DNA from: Marasmius tenuissimus
Taxonomy: Eukaryota; Basidiomycota; Agaricomycetes; Agaricales; Marasmiaceae
Reading direction: 5' to 3'
NCBI GenBank assembly: GCA_029532415.1
Contig: JAQOTA010000036.1
Location: forward strand, 248,001-312,000
Length of the DNA: 64,000 nucleotides
Below are positions 49,401-60,599 of this stretch, piece after piece; position 1 is the first letter of the stretch, and each line of letters starts with the position of its first letter. The position numbers and the translations under genes are program-made. A model generated the notes under the pieces. That model did not search any database. It was given only the letters and a program-made list of their open reading frames with translations, and had not been told where the DNA came from.

Positions 49401-52400
49401 ACAATCTGGGTCGCAAAGTCAGAGAACGTGTCGCAAGCACTTGATATGGATCTACTCACGAAGCAAGTCTTGAGAAAAGGTTGAATGTTCTCTGAGTTCT
49501 TTGAACCCACGGATTATCGGTCAAAAGCGTCCTTGCACTCGAGAAGGACCGGAGTGCAAGCTACAGTCGGTGAGTGCCTCGTTCAAGAACTCGATGGAAC
49601 CACCAACCTCGTGAGCACCTCTTGCCCAAGCAGCCTCTCCCGCGTCGATAAGAACGTCGAGAAGCTCGTCTCGTTTGGGGTGTTCATGTAATAAGGGCAA
49701 GCACCTTTGTATCGGGAGTCAGATATTGAAAGACAGTTACACGGAGACGATCTGAACCTTTTCGCATGTTCAGCTATCCTGTAGACGTCGATAGGGGTGT
49801 CATGCAGAATGGCCAGGATAATCTGTAAAGAGGGTTGAGAACGAGCAAAAGTGGGAGCCTTGAAAACTTGCCCTCAAGGACATCTTCGCTACTACGTCGC
49901 CTGGGAGATTACTGGCCTCTGCCTGAGCAGCCTGTCGGTATCGATCATGCGCAAAGCTACACATGTCGCGCGCGCGTTGTATTATCCATCCCTCTACCAA
50001 AGCAGTTTGAAGTCCACGGATGGAATCTCGCGAGCCACCGGACCCACTCTCTCGGGCCCTCCGAAGATTACCTATGGTAGTATCATCGTCGTCGCTACTG
50101 CTTCCACTAGAATCTTCCCAATCAATCATGAGAGAGACCTCGGCAACTTTGAAGCTAAATGGCACAGTGAGCGAGCCGTCATATCAGAACGCGGATATAG
50201 ATAACTGACGTCTCTCCAAAGAAAACTGCCCATAATAGGTATTTCCGAGCTTCATCGGGAAGCTCCCTAAACTGAGTTATCAGGAAGCTATGATCTGTTG
50301 GGTCGGATAGTTTCTGGTCAACCATGTTGGCCTCAATGGCAGGCAGGTCATAACTAGTAACAAATTCCCACGGGTGAGTCAATGCAAGGAGCGACAGAGA
50401 ATCATACCATTGCCAACTCACTCCCAGTGGTTCGCCTCGCTGTTGAAAGTGATCTATGTGGTGGTCAGATGAGGTCTCGAGGCCAAAACGCCACATACAT
50501 GGTTCTGTCGATATAGAGTTGTCAAAATGTTCCGGGCGGTGAAAGCATTTCCTGAAGAAGCAGTAAAGACAAAGCGTGCCAGCGGTGCGGAATCGTCCTT
50601 TGACCGGTGTAAAGTCCTGGAGACAAGCGACAATATTGACGAGTATGAAAGAGGTTCCACATTGATCCAAGTGGGTCGGGATCGGTTATTGAACATGGAC
50701 CGGACACGGTCTACGATCTCCCTGTCCTCAAAAATATGAGCCAGTGAATATCAATAAAGTAATGAGACTGACGTGTCTTCTGATCTAAGGGTCACAAATA
50801 TGAGCTAGAAAGCGAGCGTCAGTGCAGTACGGAGACTCAGGATCACCGAAATCACCATTCTGGTCTTGGAGTTTATTAGAGCGGAGACGACATCTAGCGT
50901 TCTTTCGCAGAATCAGTACAGTCCCGAGATTGCAGTCAGGACAAACTTACGACTCATCGGCTTCATGGAGGTCATCAAGGAATAAGGCAAACAGGCGAGT
51001 AAGACCGATGACTGAAAAGACATTTTCCACCAAAGTTTGAAACCTGGCCCGAAGTTCTCGCGTAGATAATGCTTCGCGAGGAGAGTCCAAATGAATATCG
51101 AAGAGGGCAAGTATTTCTTTCAGCTCGGGGGTTCCATGATAGAGTAATGGTATGTTTTGTATCTGAGGACCGAGTTTCTCCTTCAATGCGGAAACAAATC
51201 GATGGACATCCATTTGAAAAACCATCAGTTGCCTGAGGACAGACGATAGGCAGCTCAGCTGGTAAGAGTGTCAAGAGATAAAGCGAAGGGAACACCAGTC
51301 ACTGAGACGCACCAGAGCTGCGAACGGAGCGTTATCACCGCTTTGGAATTTGGCCTGACCCCAAAGTCCATGGGCTACAATCAGTGGATTGTCGTCGATA
51401 TAAATAACTAGAGGAGAATACGAGAGCACGAACATCGCCATTTCGCCTGGTTCACAAGAATCATAGAACTCTTCCCCACACTGTAAATGCCTTGTGAGAT
51501 GCCGTCGAGTAGAAAAACTGGAGAAAACATGCCCAGGAGGACCTGTGATCACAACCACTTGTGGTCTGGTGGTTTTCGGTCGGGGGCGAAGTGCCGCCCT
51601 TCTGAGGGCATCACTTGTTTGTATTGACGGGCTGACGCTCAAAGGAACAGAGCTATAATCCTGACTATCTCCTATAGATGTCCTCCGCACCCCGTCGACG
51701 ACCATGGCACCGTGTCCGGAAGGGGATCCGCTCCGCGAAGAAACCGAGTCTTCATTGTCATCGATTGGTGTCCCGGTCCCCGTTTCTTGACTTCCCGAAG
51801 ATGAAATAGGAATGTACCCGTCTGTGGCTGTAAAATGTCGAGAAAAGCTCGTATTTGTGTGGCGAACTGTTGGGGTTACTAAGCCGATGACATAATGAGA
51901 ACGAAAATTGGCTAGCTCACTGATGTTACGAATGGTTTCCAGCTCTTTTTCGCGGCCGAACTGGACCCATTATCAGTATGAAGACCCATCGGTTCGAGAC
52001 AAACTTACTAGAGCAAGAGGGAGCGTGAATTCCTATGGGTCAAGAATTAGAGGTAAGGGTGGCGAAAGTCCAGCGAAAACAAACCGTGAATTTATCTTGA
52101 GTAGCAATTTCAAACGACGGAATGAGCTAAAGCGATTGGTTTTCAGAAACACGCCTGAATCGTCATTGTATGGACCGACCTCCATGGGTTCATCGGCTAC
52201 CGATGTCACTGAGGCTAGTAGGCGTCTCTGGCACTCAAGCAAGTCAGCCTTGAGACCATACGCGCTTTGGTATCGCGCGTCGGGATGCTTAGATAGTAGC
52301 TGCGAAGCTCAGAATCAGGCCATGGTCACAGCGTTATTTGCGATGTCTACGCACCTTGTCGATGATCGCCGCCAGCACCTGAGGCACGTCGCGTCTCACT

Positions 52401-53607
52401 TCATGGACTGGCATTGGCCTCTTTTGCACGATAGAATGAAGAAGTTCTAACGCCCCGCCTTCAAATGGCATTTGACCACGACCAACAAGGAGAGTCCAAA
52501 ACAAGATTCCAATTGAATATAGGTCCGTCCGGTGGTCTTGCGCCATTGTTTCGATGCTCCCAGTCTGCTCGGGGGCCAAGTAACACAATGCCTCCTTCAC
52601 TTTCAACAGTTGCACCTCCTCATACGTCTGCAGCACGAAGTTCGAGGGGGACCCATAGTTCTCCAGAGAGACAGCTCTGTTACCGAAATGAGCAAAGCGT
52701 ACACTTCCAGAGTGGGCGTTTAAGTGGAATGCATTGCCGCGTACTGATAGTAAGGAAGTCTGGGATCAGGATGCTGCTTGACAGCTGACGCAGAGAAACA
52801 TTCGTACTTTCGCGGTGTACAATTCCTGCCCTAGGTGAAGGGTAAGTCGGACTGGAGATTGTTTATGGTTGAAGGACGCACTTGTGGGTCATTTGCAAGC
52901 AAAGGGTAGCCTGAATCGCGAACCTACATCACTATTAGCATGATACTGTAGAGAGTATGGGTTACACGCACTCGAGAAACGTCGCTAAATCCATGATGTC
53001 AAACGCTTCCATTTCTTCTGCTATGTCCGCTTCGTCAATATCCATCATGAAAACGTCACCATGCGAGTGCGGAGGACGTGGACGAGAAACATCGGCCAGT
53101 AGTAGGTCGTTGACTTTGGATGGAGGCAGATATCTTCCCAAAAGATTGAGTCCAGGATGAGCCAATAACAGAACAACGACGTCCCCATGGTCTCGCGGTA
53201 TGCTGATCATTTCAATCATTCTAAGAGCTGGACTATAATTCTCCTTGGATTCTGCAAGCCTTCCGAGACTTCATGAACTTTCAGCAGCAAGATGCTTGAC
53301 AAATGTAACTGAGAGCTCACTTGTGCGCCTCCTTCTCCAAGCACATCGAGGCGTTAGAGTGCGCAGGGGCTATTTTTGCCAGCACGCTCGAGCTATCCTT
53401 CAAACTACTGCCTTCCGCGAGAAGGGTCATGCTCCCTGTATCCCTCCATGAAACCGCCTGTGATCGTCAAGTTTAGGAAGAAACATAGATAATAGCATGC
53501 AAGTAACATGCCTTGGCAAAGGTGTATCCGGGGACGGATAAAACACCATCCGTCGCTCGGAAGAAGAGAGTGGGGAGGGTAGGTGGCCCATATATTTTCC
53601 GTTTCAT
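43448..53607 (-). CDS. hybrid histidine kinase with N-terminal kinase-like domain and ATPase region (group X-like)
   Basis: Very large sensor kinase, about 10 kb with many short introns, resembling fission yeast Mak2/Mak3 (Phk1/Phk2), which sense peroxide through a His-Asp phosphorelay. First exons: 53607-53512, 53457-53321, 53259-52972, 52923-52882, 52830-52808, then from 52743; phases close that far. Order: Ser/Thr-kinase-like domain; ATPase/helical region (about 46,900-51,700; VVITGPPG near 51,530-51,560, then GLWGQAKFQ); GAF domain (about 45,900-46,600); HisKA H-box SHELRTP (His codon 45871-45873); HATPase N-box LIGNAVKF and G-box GGTGLGLS; a divergent receiver (about 44,090-44,600); a canonical C-terminal receiver (ALFDHHMP, Asp codon 43848-43850). 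The kinase lobe has HRE and HFG instead of HRD and DFG. The first intron has a GC donor. Splicing between about 46,000 and 52,700 is not resolved. Confidence 0.88.
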
Positions 53608-54258
53608 CCTTCTTTCTGGGTAAAGGTCGGGCAAGCCCTGAGAAAGTTGCTTTCCCCAGCGTACGAAGAGTTATCGAGTCGGGAAAAGGGCAAGAAAAGG
53701 GTGTTGTAGCTTTGATTTCGCCGGCCGGGGAAGGCACAATTCTGATTTGTCAGCAAGTAATGATGCAATCCTGGGGGGACTTTCATTTTAGTCCTGATTC
53801 ACGCCTGAGCTAAGGTAGACCTTGAGCGGAACTGACCACATCACCTGATGTGACGGTCACACTTTTGGCAGGGAGTTTTCGGCTGTGGGACAGAGGCAAG
53901 AGGACCTGAAATTGTATCAACCCCATGCAGTCGCAAGTAATCCCTAAAAGGGCTCCGTGTTGACCTCGAAAGACATTTTCCCCAGGGCGTAACGGAGCCC
54001 TTTTCGTACAAACTCCTTCGCTGGAAGATGAGATATAAAAAAACCTAAATTGTCACGCTTTACCACGTGATGTGGTCAGTTCCGCTTGAGGTCTACCTTA
54101 GTACTTACTTCTGAACTGTTCGCACAGATCTATGTGAATTCACAGCGACCAGCAATACCCAAGAGCATGATTGTTATATAACATGTATCGCAACTTTGAA
54201 ACACCATTATACAGAGATAACGAAGGTAAGTAAGAGGAAAGAAGAGATAGCGCGCAGA
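53608..54258. other. intergenic region with a MITE-like element
   Basis: Upstream region of the histidine kinase and 3' side of SUB2, both on the minus strand. It holds the inverted-repeat element at 53810-54101, which starts about 200 bases upstream of the histidine kinase ATG. No gene seen. Confidence 0.5.
53810..54101. mobile_element. MITE-like element with 35-bp terminal inverted repeats
   Basis: The left end (CTAAGGTAGACC..., 53810-53844) matches the reverse complement of the right end (54067-54101) over 35 bases with two mismatches. The 292-bp unit encodes nothing. Inside lies a second, nested perfect inverted repeat of 13 bases (AAAAGGGCTCCGT at 53946-53958 and 53992-54004, loop 33). 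This is typical of a non-autonomous DNA transposon able to fold into a long hairpin. No clear target-site duplication seen. Confidence 0.72.
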
Positions 54259-56301
54259 CTAGGACGTCACTAACAGAATGAAACATTAGAACCGAGAATC
54301 GACCAATGATAGCGACGGACATACTGTAACTGGCAGGATCAATGTGATCTGGGAGTTCTGGAACTGCAACCTCGAATCGGGCTTGGATTGCGGACATAAC
54401 CTGCTGGTCCTCGTCTGACGAGACGAAAGTTATGGCCAAACCCTTGGTTCCAAAACGTCCAGCTCGACTGAAGGTATATTTAGCTGTCTGAGTACCCAAC
54501 ACCCTCTGAGAACACTCACCCAACACGGTGAAGGTAGCTGTCAGCATCAGGCGGCGAGTCGTAGTTGATGACAATGTTGACACGTTCAACGTCAATACCA
54601 CGCCCGAAGATGTCTGTGGCGACCAAGATACGCTTTTCAAATGCCTTGAAAGCGGTGTAGCGTGAAATACTATCAGAGTATGTAAGGTGAGCGGACATGA
54701 GTGAACAAAGTTTCAGATGGTAGCTGACCGTTCTTCCTGCTGTAGACCAGAGTGGATTGCTATACTTGGAAAGTTGCAGCTGACAAGGAGCTTGTCTAAT
54801 TCGATCGCTCGAGCAACGGACTTGACGAAGATCACGACCTGACACGCAACGGTCAATAGGCCATTGACATCGCGAGAGGATGAGTAGGCTCACCTGGTTA
54901 AACTCCAAGGTGTCAAGTAGTTCATTGAGCTTCCTGTTCTTGGCGTTCTCCTCTAGTTTAACGTAGTGTTGTTGGAGACCGTGGAGAGTCAACTTAGTTT
55001 CGTCATCGACGAAAATTTCGAGAGGCTTGAAAACAGTTAATCGTCTATCTAATGAAGCTCGAGGAGGACATACGTTCGACATGAACTTTTTGCAAGTAAC
55101 CCGAATGTCCTTGGCAAGAGTAGCGCTGAACATCATAACTTGTTTGTGGTGGGGTGTAGTCCTGAAAATTTCCTGTACGTCCCGACGCATATCTGATGGA
55201 GGATGTCGCAATTAGAAACAGGTAGGCGATATGACGGGGGTTGAATAAGAAAAAGGAACCAGATGGAAGCGAAGGTGTTGACGATTGCCTTGTCGAGTCG
55301 GGAAAGTAGAAGTGCATCTTTCTTGGTGCCCAAACTCCCTCTTCCCTCCCAGCCCAATACGCCACGACGAGTCAACAGAAACGCCACTTCTACGCCTCGC
55401 CAAAACCACGTCCCTTCTGACCCTCCCAGGGCGACATTGCACCACATATGATGTAACAGGTAAGGCAAAATGTGTGTTCAACGCGCGGTCGGTTCGATGA
55501 CGAATGTAAAGAGGTGATGAGGATGGGCCCAAACTCGTGACTGACCAAGCTGTTCCAGCATTTTATCGCACTCGTCCAGTACGAAATGTTTGACGTTCTT
55601 CGCATCCAGAACTTTGTCTCTCGCGAGCGCGTTCAAGCGACCAGGTGTGGCGACAACGATGTGTGGGCATTTGCTCTTGTCGCGAAGTGTTTCTGCGTCT
55701 TTTGAGACTGGAGTGCCGCCATAGAAAGTGCTGATTCGAACGTCGGGCATATACTTGGCGAAACGAGTGTATTCGTTTTTGATCTGGAAGGCCAGCTCAC
55801 GAGTGTGGCAAAGCACGAGAACGGACACTTGACCGTTGACTGGTTCAAGTTGTTGAAGAGTGGCAAGAACGAAAACGGCAGTTTTGCCGTGTCCGGACTT
55901 TGCCTGACACAAGACGTCCATTCCAAGGACTGCTTGAGGGATACATTCCTGCTGAACTGATTGAAGAGAAATCTCGTTAGACGACGTGAGACTGACGTTG
56001 AAGCGTACATACCTTCTGAAGGGTGCTCAAAACCCAAATCACTAATCGCACGCAGAAGCTCAGGTTTCAGCAGGAAGTCCCTAAAAAGCGGTCAGAACCC
56101 TGAGAGAATCCGTACAGCTCGTAAGACACACCTAAATCCAGTCGAATGGATGCCGGAAAAGTTCTTTTTGTCTTTGTCTTCTCCATCCGCTGCTGCTGCA
56201 CCAGACGCTGTAGTGCTGACGCCAGCTGCCGGGAAACCATTGGTGGTAACGTCGTTTTCGTCTTCGTAGTCAATAAGGTCTTCATTGTCGTGTGCGCTCA
56301 T
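54259..56301 (-). CDS. SUB2: DEAD-box ATPase Sub2/UAP56 (splicing and mRNA export)
   Basis: Helicase of the TREX complex that acts in spliceosome assembly and mRNP export in the nucleus. Motifs in order: [14 protein letters not shown] (Q-motif region), AKSGHGKT (Walker A), PTREL-type [17 protein letters not shown] (55565-55576; DECD rather than DEAD is diagnostic), SAT, HRVGRAGRFG. Exons in coding order: 56301-56132, 56080-56013, 55956-55546, 55192-55074, 55025-54894, 54838-54729, 54669-54520, 54467-54325, 54269-54259. All phases close to 437 aa, the usual length. The last coding exon is 11 bases and carries the stop. One intron, 55193-55545, is 353 bases while all others are 48-59. The N-terminal acidic DYEDE stretch matches the family. 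Confidence 0.96.
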
Positions 56302-56675
56302 TTTGAAGGGATAACCGGAGAGTTGAAGTCTTGAAGGAGGTGGTAAGAGTCAAAGAGGTATGCCGCTCTGTGATTGGCCAGGTTTGCCAACCAAACACAG
56401 CATTCCCACGCACTGGCCTTCTGAGTTGGGCTCGCCGCTCGACGAGGCAAACTAGGATTGAGCTCCAAGTTACAACACGTTTAGCAAATACTACCAAGTA
56501 TAAAAATGAAAGTGTTCGTCATAAATTACATTCTCATTTTGAAGGCATAAGTCGTATAGAATCAAGAAACGTATATTCAGAATACTTAAAGTTCAAGTCA
56601 TCATGGATCGTTCCGGTCCGCGCTGTCCGCGTGCTCAATATCGTAGTCGAATCACTATGAATCATCCTCTCATGA
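56302..56675. promoter_or_regulatory. divergent promoter between SUB2 and CCA1
   Basis: 374 bases between head-to-head start codons. It must carry both promoters and, for CCA1, possibly two transcription starts (see that gene). No element identified with confidence. Confidence 0.5.
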
Positions 56676-58887
56676 ATGCTCTTCCTAAAACACACAATCC
56701 GACTATCTAAACCTCCCTTCATACTCCGCTCTGCCTTCTCGTCTTCCGCGAAGCTTCGCTTCCCAATGGCTGCACTTATTCCCCTTCGAACCAGCAAAGT
56801 CAACCGGATCTTGATACCGGAAGAGATGAACGTCGAATTGACCGAGACAGAGGAGAAAATTTGCGAGCTGTTAGACCAATGCACGGAGCACCTGCGAAAA
56901 ACCAAGGGGATCCATACCGAGTGCAGAATAGCGGGTGGATGGGTGAGGGACAAGGTTATTGGCGCGTTTTTTTGACCTGAGTGTTCGTATGGTGTGCTTA
57001 AACTTATCTTTCTCATTTTCGCGTAGCTCTTGGGATCTCAGAGTAATGACATCGACGTAGCACTCACCGATATTATGGGCTACGCTTTTGCGGAGCATCT
57101 TGCGGAATTTGCCCAGGCAGAGGGCATGACGGTTGGATCGATTGGGAAGATTGCCCAAAACCCGGATCAATCGAAGCATTTGGAGACTGCAACTTTTCGA
57201 ATTCTGGACAGAGATATAGATCTCGTGAATCTAAGGAGCGAAGAATATGCCAGCGCAAGTCGCATCCCAACCGGTGTGGTGAGTCGGATCCATCTGTTTA
57301 TCCGACAGCTTTACTCAGTTTCCCAGAGCTTCGGTACACCTGAACAAGATGCACTGAGGCGAGATATCACAATCAACGCGCTTTTTTACAACTGCCACAC
57401 ACGTTCTGTGGAGGATTACACAGGAAAGGCGCGTAAATACTATTGAGAAGGGGCGGCAACCGGACTGAGCGTGTTCCATGTAGGGCTTAGACGACCTTAA
57501 AAATGCTGTTGTGCGGACGCCTCTGTCACCGAAAGAGACCTTCATAGACGACCCGCTGCGAGTGCTTAGGTGCATCAGGTTTGCAAGTCGATTCGGTTTC
57601 GATATCGTTCCCGAGATTGTAGCCGCAGTCCAAGATCCAGAAATTAAGGTCAAACCGAGTCTCAAAAACTCCGAAATTGGCTCACGTTGATCTTTGCAGG
57701 AGGCTCTAGTATCCAAGGTTGCTCGCGAGCGAGCAGGTGAAGAGCTCTCCAAGATGGTCAAAGGTGCGTATATGACATTTCGTGCACACATCCCCAAGTT
57801 CTCATTCGGGGCCAGGCCGCGATCCGCTTCGTTCGATCCAGCTGTTCACTTCCTTGGGACTCTACTCTTCCATCTTCTCTGGCTTCCCTCCTAACGTCAT
57901 CGAGACATTTTCTGACAACCCACGCTCGGAAGCAACCGCCCTGAAGGCCGCATCGATTCTACAGACCCTCCTCGCCAATGTCGGCACAGATCTACCACCA
58001 CTACATCCAACCTTCTTCAAAGTACTCGAGTCAGACGTGACCTGTAAGCCAAGACTCTTCCTCGCAGCAGTTCTGAGCCCGTATGCCGGAATAATCTACC
58101 GCGATCACAAGGGGAAGGAGCTTCCCGTGGTCGAGTATGTCATTCGGGAGTGCTTAAAGCTAGGATCTCAAAATCATTTCTTGGATGGTATTCCAGCGCT
58201 CTTCTCTGCCTGCAATGTCCTCAGAAATCCTGATCCAAGTGACCAAAGGCTCAAAACTCCTTCCGAGAGAGCTGCAGTGGGTGAGGAAAATTACGAAACC
58301 ATCGGTTTACCCTCTCTGACCATCTATTTCTAGGTCTTCTCCTAAGAGAAAAATCCGTTCACAACGTGCACACGGGTTCGCACTGGACAAGCTCGTTACT
58401 CTTCTCCCTGGTACAGGAACTCGTTTCATTCTGCAACGACGTGGAGCAAGGCCTAACAGGCGAGTATTCCCCCCATGCAATGTGTCTGACTTGCGCTTAC
58501 CATCGTGGTGCAGCAGAAGACGCCATCAAGACTATCCGACTATACAACACGTTCATTCAACGAGTCGAAGAACTCGGACTCTTTGAGACCGTTGATGCGA
58601 AGCCTCTGCTTGATGTACGCCTTCCTGAACGTGATTTTACATGTACTGGCTTTAACGGTGTTTCTGCATAGGGACGAGAAGTCTCTTCCGCGTTGGACGC
58701 CAGGCCTGGTCCCTGGACAGGTGCTGTGCTCGCCAAAGTTGTAGTTTGGCAGCTCGAGAATCCGCAAGGGACGAAGGACGATTGCTTGACTTGGCTGAAG
58801 GGCGAAAGGGAACAAGGCAATATTGAGGTGGCGAACAATAGGCCGCCCGATTCAAAACCAGTGAAAAAGGCACGGACGCGCAAGTAG
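56676..58887 (+). CDS. CCA1: tRNA CCA-adding nucleotidyltransferase
   Basis: Adds CCA to tRNA 3' ends in cytosol, nucleus and mitochondria. Class II signatures: AGGWVRDK and the catalytic NDIDVAL (split by intron 1), RRDITINALFYN, DPLRVLRCIRFASRF, ERAGEEL. Exons 56676-56954, 57027-57278, 57327-57428, 57484-57648, 57700-57763, 57816-58280, 58334-58614, 58672-58887 give 607 aa from the first ATG; all phases close. Residues 1-30 (basic, hydroxylated, no acidic residue: SKPPFILRSAFSSSAKLRFP) look like a mitochondrial presequence, and a second ATG at 56766 would give a 577-aa form without it, as known for yeast CCA1. Intron 3 (57429-57483) appears to use a GC donor (AAG|GCGCGT), needed to keep the conserved GLDDL. 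A further GC-AG intron at 58460-58513 is possible, but that segment is also open in frame. Confidence 0.94.
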
Positions 58888-59148
58888 TCGAAGGTATTTC
58901 CTTGAAGGCGTGTTGTATTGCAGTAAAACCCAATTTACATAGTTCTTTTGATGGGTACCCAGCTAAATTCTACAGATTTGTGGAAGGAATGTTATGAAAA
59001 AAACCGAGACCGATACGATAGACATGGGATGAGAGTAAGGAGAGAATAGTACAAGTACAGACTTTGTATAGGAAACGTTTGGGAGACATGAGAAACCGAA
59101 AAGTGAGACGTGCATCATGATTCATTAAGAATGTCGTTTTTGCCAACG
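58888..59148. other. convergent intergenic region
   Basis: 261 bases between the CCA1 stop (+) and the HMG-box stop (-). 3' UTR sequence; nothing else seen. Confidence 0.5.
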
Positions 59149-60599
59149 CTAAAATTGATAAGACGCGTTGGATTGAGCCAGCTCACGGAGCAAATCCTCG
59201 TCAAACGAGTCCCCTTCGAGGGTTCCAACTTCTGGGTGTGAGTAGTAGGTGGGAGGTACCGCGAAGTTGAGATTGTCATGGTACGAATTGACCTGGGTGT
59301 AGTACGCCTGTGGCTGAGGGACATCATACGAAGTGGCGTAGCCGAACTGCTCGACACCAGAGAAACTGGAGACTTCTGTGTACCCATTCGGGTTGGTGAA
59401 GATAGTTTGCTGGGGCTCCAAGTTGTAGACGTCGGGTTTGCACCCGAAGTAATTGTCAATCTCGTGGTTGGATGGGAGAACTGGAGTAGAAACACGAGGT
59501 GAGCTGCAAGGAGACTGTTCCTACAATTCGGGCAAGTTAGCATAGAGACAAAAAGAAACGAAGAATGGTTGACTAACCTTCAACACCGGTGCGGCTGTGG
59601 GTACGAAGGAGAAATCGCCGAAAATTGCTCGAGCAGGTAGGTCGATCACCGGAATATCCTCTGTGGGGACGTAAACAGGCTCCTGACGTGAAGAATCCGA
59701 CTCGTCTTCGTGCTTGACGAAGTCAGGGTATTGCAGCTCCATGTTCTCTTCAACCTTAAGGTCGCCAGCGACGAAAGGAGAGATGAAGTGATCGCCGACG
59801 ACTGGGAACGACGGGGACGCGACGCGCATGCTCTCGATGGGAAGAGGGGCCAAAGATGGTTCTGGTGACTCGACCTTGACCTCAACGGGCGAAGAGGATG
59901 CAGCTGGGGATGCTGTCGGACGCGGGGAAGTGGAACACTCAACACCGTGTTCCAAGCTCACACCGCGCATGAGCCTCTCAGCAACTTCCTCGCATCTCTT
60001 GACCTCCTTCTGGTCGCTTCGGGACCCCTTCTTCTTCTGGACGCGGGGCTTGCGACGAGGGTTGGGAGAGTACTTGTAGTCGGGATATTTCCTGCTGTGC
60101 TCAGCCTTGATAGCTGCAGCGCGATGGCGCCAGTGTTCCTTCATGTGAGCTGGAAGGCTTCTCCAGCTGGACCCTGCCATCTTACTGATCTCTCGATGAT
60201 CACGCTCGGTGGGGTTGTGCTTCTGCCTGTCCCAGAAGTCAGAGCGGAAGACCATGAAGGAGTTCGGTGGACGGCGTATGTGATCTTCCGAGTGTTTACG
60301 CGACTTTGAAGCGGAAAGACGGCGCTCGTTGGGAGGGGGAGGTGAAGGAGAGGGGCAGTCAGACGGAGGGCATGGTGGGTGTGGCGAGTAAGACGCGTCG
60401 GTGGATTCCGATGGGTAGCGAGCTGTCAGCAGGGCCAGGTCAAACGTTTCGTAGCCGTCCTCTATGGAGAAGCAGAAACGGTAATGAGCAACCATTTGAC
60501 GCGTCTATACAGGATGAACGTACCGTCATATTTTCTGGGTGACATTTTCGAGAGCCGGCGGGAACGCCTGGGGGCATCGGACAAGCGGTAGGCGGGCAT
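59149..60599 (-). CDS. HMG-box transcription factor (MATA_HMG/Pcc1-like)
   Basis: Sequence-specific nuclear regulator. One HMG box spans about residues 80-150: RRPPNSFMVFRSDFWDRQ, then HREISKMAGSSWRSLP, then a basic KYPDYKYSPNPRRKPRVQKK end. The RPPNSFMVFR start is typical of the MATA/SOX-type, sequence-specific HMG class used by basidiomycete regulators of mating and fruiting such as Coprinopsis Pcc1 and Ustilago Prf1; membership in that group is inference. Exons in coding order: 60599-60524, 60461-59578, 59520-59149; all phases close to 443 aa. The C-terminal half is rich in Ser, Pro, acidic residues and Tyr/Gln, as in activation domains. The N-terminus, encoded by a small first exon, is basic (RRSRRLSKMSPRKY). 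Confidence 0.93.

Noticed and set aside
53405..53737. 110-codon minus-strand frame upstream of the histidine kinase
   Set aside because: It runs through the GC-AG intron in a different frame; the kinase start at 53607 explains the region better.
55212..55532. Open frames inside the long SUB2 intron, both strands
   Set aside because: They lack known motifs and lie wholly inside an intron bounded by good splice sites.
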